Positions 43,993 to 56,227 of a DNA stretch of 64,000 nucleotides are shown piece by piece. The notes beneath the pieces are model-generated. The model worked only from the letters and a program-made list of their open reading frames with translations. It searched no databases and was not told where the DNA came from. The DNA comes from Drechmeria coniospora (taxonomy: Eukaryota; Ascomycota; Sordariomycetes; Hypocreales; Ophiocordycipitaceae): NCBI RefSeq assembly GCF_001625195.1, contig NC_054389.1, positions 3,406,520 through 3,470,519 on the forward strand, given 5' to 3'. A program made the translations under genes and the position numbers. Position 1 is the first letter of the stretch, and each line of letters opens with the position of its first letter.

Positions 43993-44675
43993 TCTCAATG
44001 AGAGGTCGTGGTGGATGTGTGTCCAAGTACGTTCAGACTGGACAAGCTGCCGCAAGAGGTTATGCTAGTGCTCACGTGCTGGGTCACGTTACCAGTAGTC
44101 GATAAAAGCACCTGCATTCGATTCAAAGGCTTATACAATCGTATCCGAAACAGCTTTGATCCAAAATTGAAACAACATGTAATACTAATACAATGTCGTA
44201 CATAATTTTGTTAAATAGGCTTACTGATTTCATGTCTTGGATTAAATGAAAGTTGTCCTTTGGAAAGTCATGAGATCACCCTTTTTGGTGCTGCTGAGCA
44301 GTGATGCTTCAGTGTTCAAGACGAGACGACCTCCATCATTAGTATCTTACTCATCACGAAGTAACCAGCATTGTACTGTCCTGGTAATGAATACAAGATG
44401 ACACGTTGGTACCCCGCCACTCCAGTGCTTCGACAGCCGGGAATAACGTAGAAGTAACTTGCACATGAATCATTCTTGCGTCCTATTACCAAGCCGGATG
44501 CAGCTTGGTCCTCGAGTTACTAGCAGCCTTTTGTGACGAATGGAGCTTTCCATAACAATGCTTCGCATGGGTTGCAGGTAGCCTCAATTTTTTTGTAATA
44601 CCATCACATGCCTATATGAGCCTGCATGGATGGAGACAGCAATCAATCGAGGCTACCCCTGGGGACAATAACTAT
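43993..44675. other. Intergenic region between two minus-strand genes
   Basis: Contains the upstream region of the complex I gene and the 3' flank of the BAR gene. Nothing else is recognised. Confidence 0.55.
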
Positions 44676-46049
44676 CTAGTTGCTTTCTCCACGGCTCTTT
44701 CGATAGCTCTCCTGTTAGTTGCGGTAAGCGGTCAGTATTCCACCAATGCCGCAAGTTCTAGGATCGAGCATGATGCATCACTCACCTCCTGCGTGGTCTG
44801 CAGAGCATTGATGACAGGGGCGAGTTCCGTCAAAATCTCGCATGCCTTCTTGTGATACTCAGCTTGAGCAGTGATGAGCTCCGAGAGGTTTCGAAGCGGC
44901 TCCGGAGAATCCAAGACCTGATACGTATTTGTTGATTAGCTGAGTGGAGACGAGGTGGCATGAAGTGTAAGAGACTAACATTCTTCATGACTCCAACGGC
45001 TTCCTCGGTTTGGGTTACAAACTCGTCCTCCGCCTTTTCAATATCCTCCTGGGCCTCTGGGCTGAGCTCCTGCTCTTCATGCTGCTCATTACGAGCACCC
45101 TGATGGCCAAGCCTGAAGGTGGTACCCTTGGCATGGGCTTTTATGGCATCGAGGGATAGTCTAGTTTTCTCCACATTCTTTCTCGAGCGTGTCGAAAAGG
45201 CGAGGCTGGTGTTGAGGGTGGTGTTCCAGCCAGCCAGAAATCGACCCTGGATTTGTGAATCTTGGACCAGGCGAGCCTCTCCTACACGCTCCATGCTAAG
45301 GGCATATTTCTCGAGGGCCGTCGCTAGCGGGTCTTCACCAGCGCCAGTGTGATTCTGGTGCAGCACCTGGCTGCTGGACAAACTGGCGCGGGCAATGGCA
45401 TGATTGAAGGTCTTGGGCTGAGGTTTCGCTGAAGGGGGGGCAACAAGGGCGGCTTGGGCTTCGGCAGTGGAGGACGCATTCGAGAGAAGGTTGACTTTTT
45501 CGCTGACGGTGCGGCCAAGATCTTGGAAGGTCTCCTTGATATTGGGCGGGTAGTCGTAGGCCTCGTTGGAGTACTGGGACCTAAACATAACCAGCGCCCA
45601 AAGGCCCAGATTAGCACCAGGCGCCTATTGGATGGCCGACAAGAAGCATGGGAGGCGGCATAGATTTGACTCACGTGACAACTAGCATCTTTTGGTGAGC
45701 TTGCTTCAGGGCATCGACCTTCTTCTCGAGATCGATGTATTCAGAGGGTAACTGGGTCTGTTTTCGGATCGAATCAGCGAGGTCTAGTTTCGATAGAACC
45801 AATGCTCGAGGGTGAAGAAACAGTGGGAACGAGATACCTTGTCTTCAACCTGACCAAACTGTTCCTTTGTGAACTGCAAGGTGCGTGACGCAAATGGCGT
45901 AATTTGAGCACCGAAGTCCCTGTTTGTAGGTCAGCAACTGGAAACAGTGCAAGTGGCAGGCGTCGACGACCACCCGAAGCAAACCACTGGCATCGTTAGA
46001 GGGCGTGGAAGACGAACGAAAAGGTTTTCCCAAAGCCTTTGAAATCCAT
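44676..46049 (-). CDS. BAR-domain protein, Gvp36-like
   Basis: Predicted membrane-curvature-binding protein of the yeast Gvp36 type, linked to Golgi/endosome vesicles, endocytosis and vacuole shape. Six exons (46049-46018, 45919-45838, 45757-45675, 45580-44980, 44917-44786, 44711-44676) give 321 residues. The N-terminus MDFKGFGKTFS and the following RTLQFTKEQFGQVEDKTQLP form the amphipathic lead into a BAR domain. The rest is helical: LEKKVDALKQAHQKMLVVTS, PNIKETFQDLGRTVSEKVNL, GEDPLATALEKYALSMERVG, FVTQTEEAVGVMKNVLDSPE. Intron 1 starts GTTCGT, weaker than the others (GTATCT, GTGAGT, GTTAGT, GTGAGT), but phase and homology support it. The last exon of 36 nt encodes ESYRKSRGESN. Intact. Confidence 0.9.
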
Positions 46050-47819
46050 TCTGACTGATGGCGACTGCGAGAGTGGGATACGAATGAAATGTATCTGATT
46101 GAGGTAGCTAGCTGGTGATGCAAAATGAACGGTATTACTGCAAGAACGAGCTTGGAGAGAAGTGGCGTGTGACTCCCTCTTCGTGTCCACGAGCATTGAA
46201 ATTGAGGCAGCAGAGGCTTCCACATTCACAACAGCTAGCCTTGATTGGTACATTGGAATTTCTACAAATTACTACTATAATGCCCTGGCTGATATCTGAA
46301 CCATACTGTACAGTACACTTGACATCAATACTCCATAGTAAATTTTTTATACATTAAATATTTCTTTTACTAGTGTTTCTTGATGAAATTTGTTTATAAA
46401 ATAGTTAGCAAGTATTAATATAATTAAGTGGCTGCTAACTAAAAACTAATTTCAGTCACCTCAGGAAGGAATGATATAAGTACAGGACAGGCATACAGTA
46501 AGTATACATATACAAACTTTGAAAGTTAACGTGGAGCAGAGAGCACTCAATGGCACGGGATAAGTTGGCGAAGTGTTCAGGTTCCTAGGAAATACGGAGT
46601 ACTCCGTACTTGTATTTTTGTACTCCGTACTCCGTACATCGCGGAGCAATATATTAATACCACAGCGGAACAAGGAACTGCAGCATGTCTCGCAGCCAAG
46701 CTATTGAGGGATACGGTTCAATTGTACACGGATGCTCGCATGGAGGGAGCATGTGGAACTCCAGAGTGCAGTACTCCGTAATTCGACTCGTACTCCGTAC
46801 ACCTAGCTGCGGAGTATTAGTAATTAATTACTATCAACACATTCCGTACCCGCCATTCTGTGACCCCACCTGGCACTCGAAAATACAAGTACAGTACGGA
46901 GTACTTGTACAACTAGGTGTGCATGTACTCCGTACTGTACTTAAGTACATGCACATGAAAGTACGGAGTACTCCTTACGGACGGAGCACTTACAGTACTT
47001 ACTATTCCGTACTCCATACGTAGTACGTAGTACAAGAATTACGAGTACTGTACGGAGTAATAAGTACGGAGTATTACATATTGCCTGGAGTGTCTTACGG
47101 AGTACATGTACTTACATGCACATAGACCTATGTACCATGTTCTCCGTACAGTAGTATCATGTGCACAGTACATGTCCTTACTCCGTACTCGTAGGTGGTA
47201 CTCCGTACTAGTACTTTGCAAGGACACTTAAGTACTTGTACATGTACTTAAGTACAACTAAACCAAGTTTCGTTCGGATAGGCGGACGGTGGTACCCTGG
47301 TTGGCTTGGCTTTCGCCAAGATTCAACCCCGACCGCGGCCGTCGCTGGTCAAGGTTTCGATAGAGAGCTGAGATTCTTCCTTCATCCTTCATTCGAATTT
47401 CTTTCGCTCCTCCTTCGCTCGACGAGTACAATCAACATATTAATACCAGTCATCCCTCTGCACGCTTGTCACCGTCTTGCCATTCCCTCGTCGCATACAT
47501 CCTGTTTCCTTTTTCCAAATCTTCAGCTACCCCCTCTCGCCGCTCCTCCCATTTCGCCACCATCTCGACAAACCACGGCAGCTCCTTCATATCAACTGCT
47601 TGCGACTCGCCTTTCTCAGCTCTCTGCAGCCTATCGACATGCCCAGGCGACAGTCCTAACAGATCCCAAATAGCTGCAGGCACCGACATCGGCACAAGCC
47701 GTTGAAATCCCAAGACAGGTTCAACTGAGCCATCCCCGTCCCTCCATCCAATTCCAGCAGCCACGTACCACCAGCCGTCACATATCTTCCCGCACTCTGT
47801 GGCCTCTGCCGTGCTCAAG
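46050..47819. other. Intergenic region rich in TACGGAGTA palindromes
   Basis: 46,330-46,450 is AT-rich. Between about 46,590 and 47,270 the motif TACGGAGTA/TACTCCGTA and short GTACTTGTAC-type palindromes recur at high density, for example near 46592-46608, 46900 and 46962. From about 47,280 the DNA becomes C/T-rich, forming the leader of the reductase gene. The ~70 bases before its ATG have a diverged copy at 32512-32584. Confidence 0.6.
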
Positions 47820-49706
47820 ATGACCAAGGCGACGCCGGTCCCGATTCGGGATCCCGTAACTTCTGTCTCCGCACCAGACTCGAACTGCATCCCTGCCGAA
47901 CCCACGTCGATTGCCCCTTCTCTGACCTACTCCGACGAGTCCGACGACCAGGAGGAGCCCCCCCGCGTCGATGGAAGCCGCAGGCGGCGCGCATCGACGA
48001 TATTAATTGCCCAGAATGCGCGCGATATTCAACGCATCACCGGCGAGACAACGGCCGAGTTCGTCGGCCGCTGCTGCGGGGGTGGTTGCTGTCTTATGGG
48101 CCCTGGATCTAGACGTCCAGACACCGATCAAGAGAAGATCGACTTGCCTGACAACGATGCCTTCAGCTCCTTGGGCCTCAAGATAGACGCGATACCAACA
48201 AATTTGACGATGATAACGGAACTACCCGACAAGACCATATCATTCAAACCTATTCCACCCCAGCCTAGTCAGCCCTCTCCTCCTGTTCCTAATGTCTCTC
48301 TCCTTTCTCTCGGCCACGACGACCGGGCCCCGGGTAGCGATAGCTGTTCACTCCCTTCACTGGTGGACACGTCTGCGACAGGCCAGCACCTGAATTCCGT
48401 TAACACGTCCATCGAGCCGCCCCGATTCGTGCAACCACACCCTCCCTACCACGTTTTCCCAGCTCGCATTCATACTACCCGTGAGCTGACCAAGCCCGGC
48501 GCGGAGAAGCGCACGTATCACTTCGATCTTGACATCACGGACTACCCGGATGAAGAGTCAACTGATTTCAAGGTTGGTGGTGCCATCGGTATCATGGCTC
48601 CAAACTGTGAGCAGGTTGTCGACGACGTTCTGAACGCGCTCATGGTCCCCCGCTTTCTTCGCGACAAGCCAGTCTTGCTCGCGACCAGCAAGGGGCGCTG
48701 GCCGACTGTCTGGGGCGAAGATCAGCCGCGTGAACTTATCACGACGCGGCGCGACCTGCTCACTTGGTGCACCGACCTGCAGTCATACCCTCCCACGAAG
48801 CCTTTGCTCAGAGTGTTGGCGGAACATGCGAGCGCAGAGAACGAGAAGAAGATTCTACTGTTTCTTTGCTCTGCCGAAGGCCAGGGTGCCTTTTGCGATC
48901 TCCGCACCGGCCCGCATCTAACGATTTCACAACTCCTGAACGCTTTCCCGAGCGCACAACCGTCCCTTGACGAGCTGCTGTCCTGCCTGCAGCCGCTCAT
49001 GCCCCGCTTCTACTCACTTTCCAACGACCCTCATGAGTCGTACCAGATGCGAGATCAGAAGCAACACCGGCTCATTGAGATTGCCGTCACAGTCCATGAG
49101 ACGAACGACTGGAAGAGGGGCTGCCGCACTGGCGTCGGGTCTGGATACCTCGAACGGCAAGCTCGTCGCTTCCTCAGAGCGCAACAGGCTGGAGAAAAGG
49201 CGCCCATGCTCTACGTCCCCATGTTCAAAGGCCTGATGGCGAACCCACTGGCGAAGCAGTTCAATTCAGACGGGCCAATGCTCCTCATCGGTGCCGGCGT
49301 TGGAATCGCCCCCTTTCGAGGCTTCGTTCAGCGCCGGCTGAAACAGGCCAACTGTGCCAACAAGGTGTGGGTGCTTCAGGGTATCCGCGACTCTCTCGTC
49401 GATGAGATATACAGCGGCGAATGGGGCGTGCATGAGGACAAGGTCAAACGCGTTGTGCAGAGCCGGCGTGGGGAGGGTAAATATGTGCAAGAGGAGGTCC
49501 GCAACCAGGGCGACCTCGTCTGGTATATTATCAACGCCGTCGACGGGCGTATTTTTGTCTGCGGCAGCTCCAAAGGCATGGGCGCGGGTGTTGAGGATGC
49601 GCTTGTCGAGGTCGCAATGACACATGGCAGCCTTGAGCATGACGAAGCAAAGAACTTCTGGGAGCTCAAAAAGGAGGCGGGCCAATACATTGCCGAGACC
49701 TGGTAG
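47820..49706 (+). CDS. CPR-like FAD/NADP(H) oxidoreductase without FMN domain
   Basis: Single exon, 628 residues. The C-terminal ~430 residues match the FAD- and NADPH-binding half of diflavin reductases (cytochrome P450 reductase, sulfite reductase, NOS). PRFYSLSND (about 395-403) fits the FAD motif RxYS, and TGVGSGYLER the pyrophosphate motif. GAGVGIAPFRGF (about 491-502) and IFVCGSSKGMGAGVEDAL bind NADPH, and the chain ends in an aromatic YIAETW. The ~200-residue N-terminus is Pro/Ser-rich and holds no flavodoxin fold. It carries an odd Cys/Gly cluster, CCGGGCC (about 85-91), after RRRRASTILIAQNARDIQRI. It should take electrons from NADPH to FAD; the acceptor is unknown and could be a separate flavodoxin-like or haem/Fe-S protein. 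The GTG-initiated upstream extension was not used because ATG follows seven codons later. Confidence 0.82.
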   Translation: MTKATPVPIRDPVTSVSAPDSNCIPAEPTSIAPSLTYSDESDDQEEPPRVDGSRRRRASTILIAQNARDIQRITGETTAEFVGRCCGGGCCLMGPGSRRPDTDQEKIDLPDNDAFSSLGLKIDAIPTNLTMITELPDKTISFKPIPPQPSQPSPPVPNVSLLSLGHDDRAPGSDSCSLPSLVDTSATGQHLNSVNTSIEPPRFVQPHPPYHVFPARIHTTRELTKPGAEKRTYHFDLDITDYPDEESTDFKVGGAIGIMAPNCEQVVDDVLNALMVPRFLRDKPVLLATSKGRWPTVWGEDQPRELITTRRDLLTWCTDLQSYPPTKPLLRVLAEHASAENEKKILLFLCSAEGQGAFCDLRTGPHLTISQLLNAFPSAQPSLDELLSCLQPLMPRFYSLSNDPHESYQMRDQKQHRLIEIAVTVHETNDWKRGCRTGVGSGYLERQARRFLRAQQAGEKAPMLYVPMFKGLMANPLAKQFNSDGPMLLIGAGVGIAPFRGFVQRRLKQANCANKVWVLQGIRDSLVDEIYSGEWGVHEDKVKRVVQSRRGEGKYVQEEVRNQGDLVWYIINAVDGRIFVCGSSKGMGAGVEDALVEVAMTHGSLEHDEAKNFWELKKEAGQYIAETW

Positions 49707-50815
49707 GACAATTTGACGGCGGCAGGAATTCACGCATACATCACATGTATTATGAATATATGTATATACGTTTTAGTTATTTGTACTCCGTACAGTGTAA
49801 TCATATATGCATTCTTTTCTCCTGATTGCTGGCTCGCAGTATTACAGCCAGCCAATAGGTTCCTCGTTCTGACGCCAGTTAACCGCCTGTCCCAGTGTCT
49901 GTGTGATATTTCGGAGTGCCTAGCTTCCACTACAGCCACCACCTAGAGTGCCACAATTAGTGGAACTAACTGGTGTCGTCCTTATTGTGCCTGAAGTAGG
50001 TATTTCCTTTCCTACTTACAATTGTCGCCGTCTAGGACTTATGGTGTACGATGCGTAGCAATTAATGTATGCGACACAGACTGAAAGCCCCAGTTCCGAC
50101 TAGTTACTTCTAAGCATGTGATACGTATTAATATATGCCTCTAGCGAGCTTAGCTATCCCACCAATACTATATGTTCGTGGAGTGGTTTGAGCCGGCCGC
50201 TGTCGCGTCACGAACACTTGCAATGTCATGAAGCCGAGCCGGTGCACATGGGTGGCAGATGGTGGTAGTTTGGAATCTAGTCATCTCTGCACACACCATG
50301 GCTATAATCAGGAGGAATGTTCAATGAACTGGACAAAACCCGGCACGACGTTCTCCATCAAGTCGCAAACACAACTGAGCACACGATTCGTTTCGTCTGA
50401 TATTCGCATTGCGTACGTGATTTCACTCGTTGCTTCTAGGAATGGTGGTGATTAGGACCAGATATCAAGAACCATATTTAAATGGCACGGCATCATGCAA
50501 GCCCGGTTCCGAATGGTTGGGTTGGTGCGACAGTGCGACAAGTGCAAAAAGCTGTTCAACCAGCCACAGGGAGCAGAGCTTGAAGAACCATCGCATGCAC
50601 AGAGAAAATTGTCATTTTCTCGCACCATAAACCTAGGCGATAAACCCCATCGAGCATCACAAATGTTTTGCTCCCATTGAAGTGCCAAGGGGACAAGACA
50701 TCCTGAAACTCCCCCAAGCCATTCGTTACCGTATCAATGGCCGACCCCATCATGAATGCAATGTATCATAGCTAGGCAGGAAAGCTCGGAGGTTGAGATG
50801 CTGTAAAACCTTCCG
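49707..50815. other. Intergenic region between reductase and calmodulin genes
   Basis: Convergent 3' flanks. Short open frames only. Nothing further is recognised. Confidence 0.55.
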
Positions 50816-51817
<1,002 letters not shown>

Positions 51818-52835
51818 GGCGGGCAAAAGTAGGAAATGGGGCACTGATGGGGATGAAACGTGGGTGATCGCAAGAGGGACAGATATACGCTCGAGAAGAG
51901 AGCTTTCAGGTGTAGCCTATTGGGAGCGGAGGGCTGGAATACGACAAATGGTGGGGAACGAAACAAAGTCGAGAGTTCCAGAGGAGTGGCGCTTACTCAT
52001 ACACTGAAATGCGTGCTCCGAACTTGAGAAAAACAGCAGAATAGGAAGAAAAATATAAGAATATTAGAAATACTAGATACATTAGAACTATTAAAAATAT
52101 TAGGAAAATAACAGTACGTGTATTATCAATGTCAATTAAATTATTCCACGCAAAATGACTGCAATGTGAACAAGTTCTAGTTAGAAATTTGCCAGATTCC
52201 TAAATATATTTAAAGTATAATTAAAATACACAATATCAAAACATATTATGGCTTTATAGCATAGAGCTATATATTTATTAAAATATTTCAATCGAATAAA
52301 ATTGTCAATAGTGTATACTTACGTACGTGTACTAACTAAATCATGAAAGAAGTATGCGTTAAAGGTTAATGGGCTTTCGTTATGTGCTATTGCATGCCAT
52401 CATAGAACATCGTTAGTGTTGCGAAGCCTAAGCTACAAGTATCAATGTATCATAGGAATGGACTTACTTGTACGGAGTACATGTACAACTCTACAACTAA
52501 GTACTTACAGTACTTACTTACAGCTAGTTGTACTTGTACAAGCAGTTCCCCGCTCTCCGCCGCCAACCAATTGCCAACGGTCTGTACGGAGTATTATTAC
52601 TTCACTGCTTTCCCGCATGCCACCAGATGGGAAGGTAGCCCACTCAACTGCTTGCATCATCTGGTCGTGGCCCATCATCAACAGCTCAACTTGGCTGCAT
52701 CGGCGAACACAACCCTGCAAGGTTTTTCTCCGTATGATGATTTTCCAAAGTTGCACCATCCATTGAACTTGCCTACATTCTCTTGATCGAAGCTTCTTGA
52801 CGACCCATACTTGGGATCGCCTTATCAGCAATACG
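51818..52835. other. Divergent region between calmodulin and AP-1 gamma genes
   Basis: The calmodulin 5' flank is followed by an AT-rich pocket (about 52,020-52,330). A group of TACGGAGTA-type motifs then lies at about 52,465-52,600, ahead of the adaptin gene. No gene is supported. Confidence 0.55.
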
Positions 52836-55597
52836 ATGAGTTCATGTACGAGGACGCCTTTCGCAATCAGCATCTTGTGAACCGGATCATTGATTCGCTA
52901 ATTCATCGATACTCCATAGTGAAGCAGTTCATCCGCAATGTCCGTGCGGCCAAGACAATCGCAGATGAACGAGCGGTAATACAGAAGGAGAGCGCCGCCA
53001 TCCGAGCCAGCTTTCGCGAGGAGAGCGCTGATCACGGCATCAGGTACGTTTTTCTGCGGCGGACTAGCCACATATCCATAGAGCCTGAGGTTGTGTCTAG
53101 TTTTTCTTAATCTTATCTGACGGTACCGGGCAGGCGCAACAATGTTGCGAAGCTACTCTATCTCTTTACCCTCGGCGAGAGAACACATTTCGGACAAATT
53201 GAATGCCTCAAACTCCTTGCCTCCCCCCGATTTGCGGACAAACGTCTCGGCCATCTTGCAACAAGTCTGCTTCTTGACGAGAACCAGGAGGTCTTGACCC
53301 TGGTAACGAATTCGCTGAAAAAGTCCTTACATCGAGCCAATCATGACAAGAACTCCCCAGCTAACAGGTTGCCAGTGACCTCGGACATCCCAACCAGTAC
53401 ATCGTCGGCCTTGCCCTTTGCACCCTGGGAAATATTGCGTCTGTAGAGATGTCCCGGGACCTATTCCCCGAGATAGAGACGCTCATCTCCACTTCCAACC
53501 CGTATATTCGAAGGAAAGCTGCCTTGTGTGCGATGCGCATATGCCGCAAAGTCCCAGACCTACAGGAGCACTTTCTTGAGAAGGCGGCCCATCTCCTGGC
53601 AGACAGAAATCATGGAGTTCTCCTCTGCGGCTTGACACTTGTGACGGGCTTGTGTGAGGCAGATGAAGAAGAAGGAGGCGAGGAAGGCGTCGTCGAAAAG
53701 TTCAGGCCGTTTGTCCCTGGCTTGGTGAAAACGCTCAAGGGCCTCTCGACATCTGGCTACGCACCAGAACATGACGTCACCGGCATTTCTGATCCCTTTC
53801 TCCAAGTCAAGATCCTCCGACTCTTGCGTGTTCTTGCCGTGGGAGATGCAGGGACTACAGAACTCATCAACGACATCTTGGCCCAGGTCGCAACAAACAC
53901 GGACTCGACCAAGAATGTCGGCAACTCTATCCTGTACGAGGCAGTCTGCACAATTCTAGACATCGAGGCGGACTCTGGCTTGCGGGTGCTCGGTGTGAAT
54001 ATTCTGGGCAAGTTCCTCACCAACAGAGACAACAACATTCGCTACGTGGCCCTAAACACGCTTATCAAGGTTGTCGCCATCGAGCCCAATGCAGTACAGA
54101 GACACCGAAATACGATCCTGGAATGTTTGAGGGATCCGGATATTAGCATTCGGAGGCGGGCGCTCGACCTCAGCTTCACTCTCATCAACGAAGGCAACGT
54201 GCGCGTCCTCATTCGTGAGCTCTTGGCCTTCTTGGAGGTGGCAGACAATGAGTTCAAGCCCACGATGACAAGCCAGATTGGCATTGCCGCTGATAAGTTC
54301 GCACCTAACAAGCGTTGGCATTTTGACACCATGCTCCGTGTTCTGTCGCTCGCCGGAAACTATGTCAAGGAACAGATCCTGTCTTCATTTGTTCGACTTG
54401 TCGCAACCACTCCAGAGCTTCAGACGTACGCTGTGCAGAAGCTATACACAAATCTCCAAAGGGACATTACTCAGGAAAGCCTGACGCAGGCTGGTGCTTG
54501 GTGCGTCGGCGAATATGCAGACTTGCTTCTTCAAGGCGGGCAGTACGAGGGAGAGGAGCTCGTCAAGGAAGTTAGGGAGCGAGACATCGCGGACCTGTTC
54601 GTGCTCATATTGGACAGCAGTTATGCGACACAGGTGTCCACTGAGTACATAGTCACGGCTCTCATGAAGCTTAGCACTCGCTTTTCGGATGCTGCCCAGG
54701 TAGAGAGGATTCGTCACATACTGCAGAATCGGCAGAGCAGCCTCGACGTCGAGGTACAACAGCGGGCGGTCGAGTACAGCAACCTCTTCTCCTTTGACGA
54801 GATCCGGCGTGGCGTACTCGAAAAGATGCCTCCTCCACAGATCAAGGAGTCCTCTCGGGTCTTAGGCCCAGCGCCGAGCAAGAAAGCCAAGGCAGGCAAC
54901 AGGAAGCAGAAAGTTGCCAAGCCAAGCGAGCAAGATCTTCTAGACATCACGAACGCACCGGCTGTGACGGATACGAACGGTTCCAAAGCATCAAACTCGG
55001 ATCTTCTTGCGGACATCCTGGGTGGGACAGGGGCGTCGCCCATAGCAGCGTCCCATTCCTCATCTCAGCCGTCAAACGTGTCGTCTATCATGGATCTTTT
55101 CGGCTTCGACGCCGGTCAATCTACGTCCCAACCCGGTCTGGCCTCGACTGGCCCCGAATCCAAGTCCATGAGCGCAACTGGCTCGTCCCCGCCGTCGGCA
55201 CCAGCCCCACCCGGGCTGCCTTGTTACGACTCCAACGGTTTAAAGGTGACACTTCAGGTTCAACGCAACGCTGAGGGCGTAGTGCAAGTAATTGGGCAGT
55301 TCCGCAACAACTCTGGCGTGTCATTGAGCCAGTGTGGACTTCAGGCGGCTGTGCCCAAAACGCAGAAGCTTCAACTTCTCAGCATCTCATCGACAGAGAT
55401 TGCGCCTGGTGCTGTCGCCACCCAAATGATGAGAGTATCCGATTGCAAAGGGGTAAGTTTCCCTCACCTTGTCCCAGATCGAAACGGATAACCCTCCCTA
55501 ACTGAGTCCCCAGCCCCTTCGGATGCGCCTGAGAATTGGATATCTTCATCCAGATGCCGGCCAAGTGATGGATCAGGTGAATTGGACAGAGACGTGA
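52836..55597 (+). CDS. AP-1 adaptor complex subunit gamma
   Basis: Large subunit of the clathrin adaptor AP-1 acting between the trans-Golgi network and endosomes. Exons 52836-52845, 52920-53043, 53134-53322, 53376-55452 and 55514-55597 give 827 residues. The 10-nt first exon encodes MSS plus part of Leu; splicing restores [20 protein letters not shown], the normal N-terminus. The trunk (about 1-590) shows adaptin repeats: [40 protein letters not shown] and [21 protein letters not shown] Lys/Ser-rich hinge contains [10 protein letters not shown] and a possible clathrin-box-like LLDI. The C-terminal ear starts [20 protein letters not shown] and ends [12 protein letters not shown], typical of gamma adaptins. 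Intron 3 has a weak GTCCTT donor, but its branch site GCTAACAG and homology support it. Confidence 0.94.
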
Positions 55598-56227
55598 GCC
55601 CACAGAACGTATGACAGTACAACAAGCGTGTGCCGGAATGTAGACAGATGAGGAAACTGGATGTTGGAAGGGGGGTGAATCGATACTGTTTTAATTTTGA
55701 GCGCCATTCATCACCTCATAGGATACCTGAATCGCGCCCCCTATCATGCTTCCTCTCTCGCTGCCTGTTGCTGGGGCAGAGTTGGCTTCGTGACCTTCCT
55801 TCCCTGGGCAATATATTTTCAACTTCGTCGTCAAAGAAGGGCTCCGGCGCCAACCACTTTGGCCTGTCCCAACAGCGGACCCCATGCTACATGTGTAAGT
55901 CGCATTGCATGTTGCATGTCTGCCCACTGCTAAATAGCAGACTCCCCAATCTGCCCTGCTTAGTGCAGGCAATAGAGGGAACTAGGAGCCCTCCTGTCAC
56001 TGCCGTCGATCGGCTAGTGGAAAGGTGAGCAGACAGTTACCAGCATAGCTAAGGAACAGTCGCATCGCACCATTCGCAAATAGCTGCAAGCATTGCTAAG
56101 GAATCGTCGCATTGCACGGTCGCAGGTGCCTCCTCATTCTGTTTATCTATCACATGTCCGGATATCCACGCAATTCCCACGTAAGAATATGTTATGTCGA
56201 CCTCCGAAAAGCTTCCTATCAGCGTTC
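55598..56227. other. Convergent intergenic region
   Basis: 3' flanks of the AP-1 gamma and NCBP3-like genes. No gene or RNA is recognised. Confidence 0.55.

Noticed and set aside
43993..44055. Upstream start for the NDUFA5 subunit
   Set aside because: The added 21 residues do not look like a targeting peptide or the family; the ATG at 43992 gives a standard basic leader.
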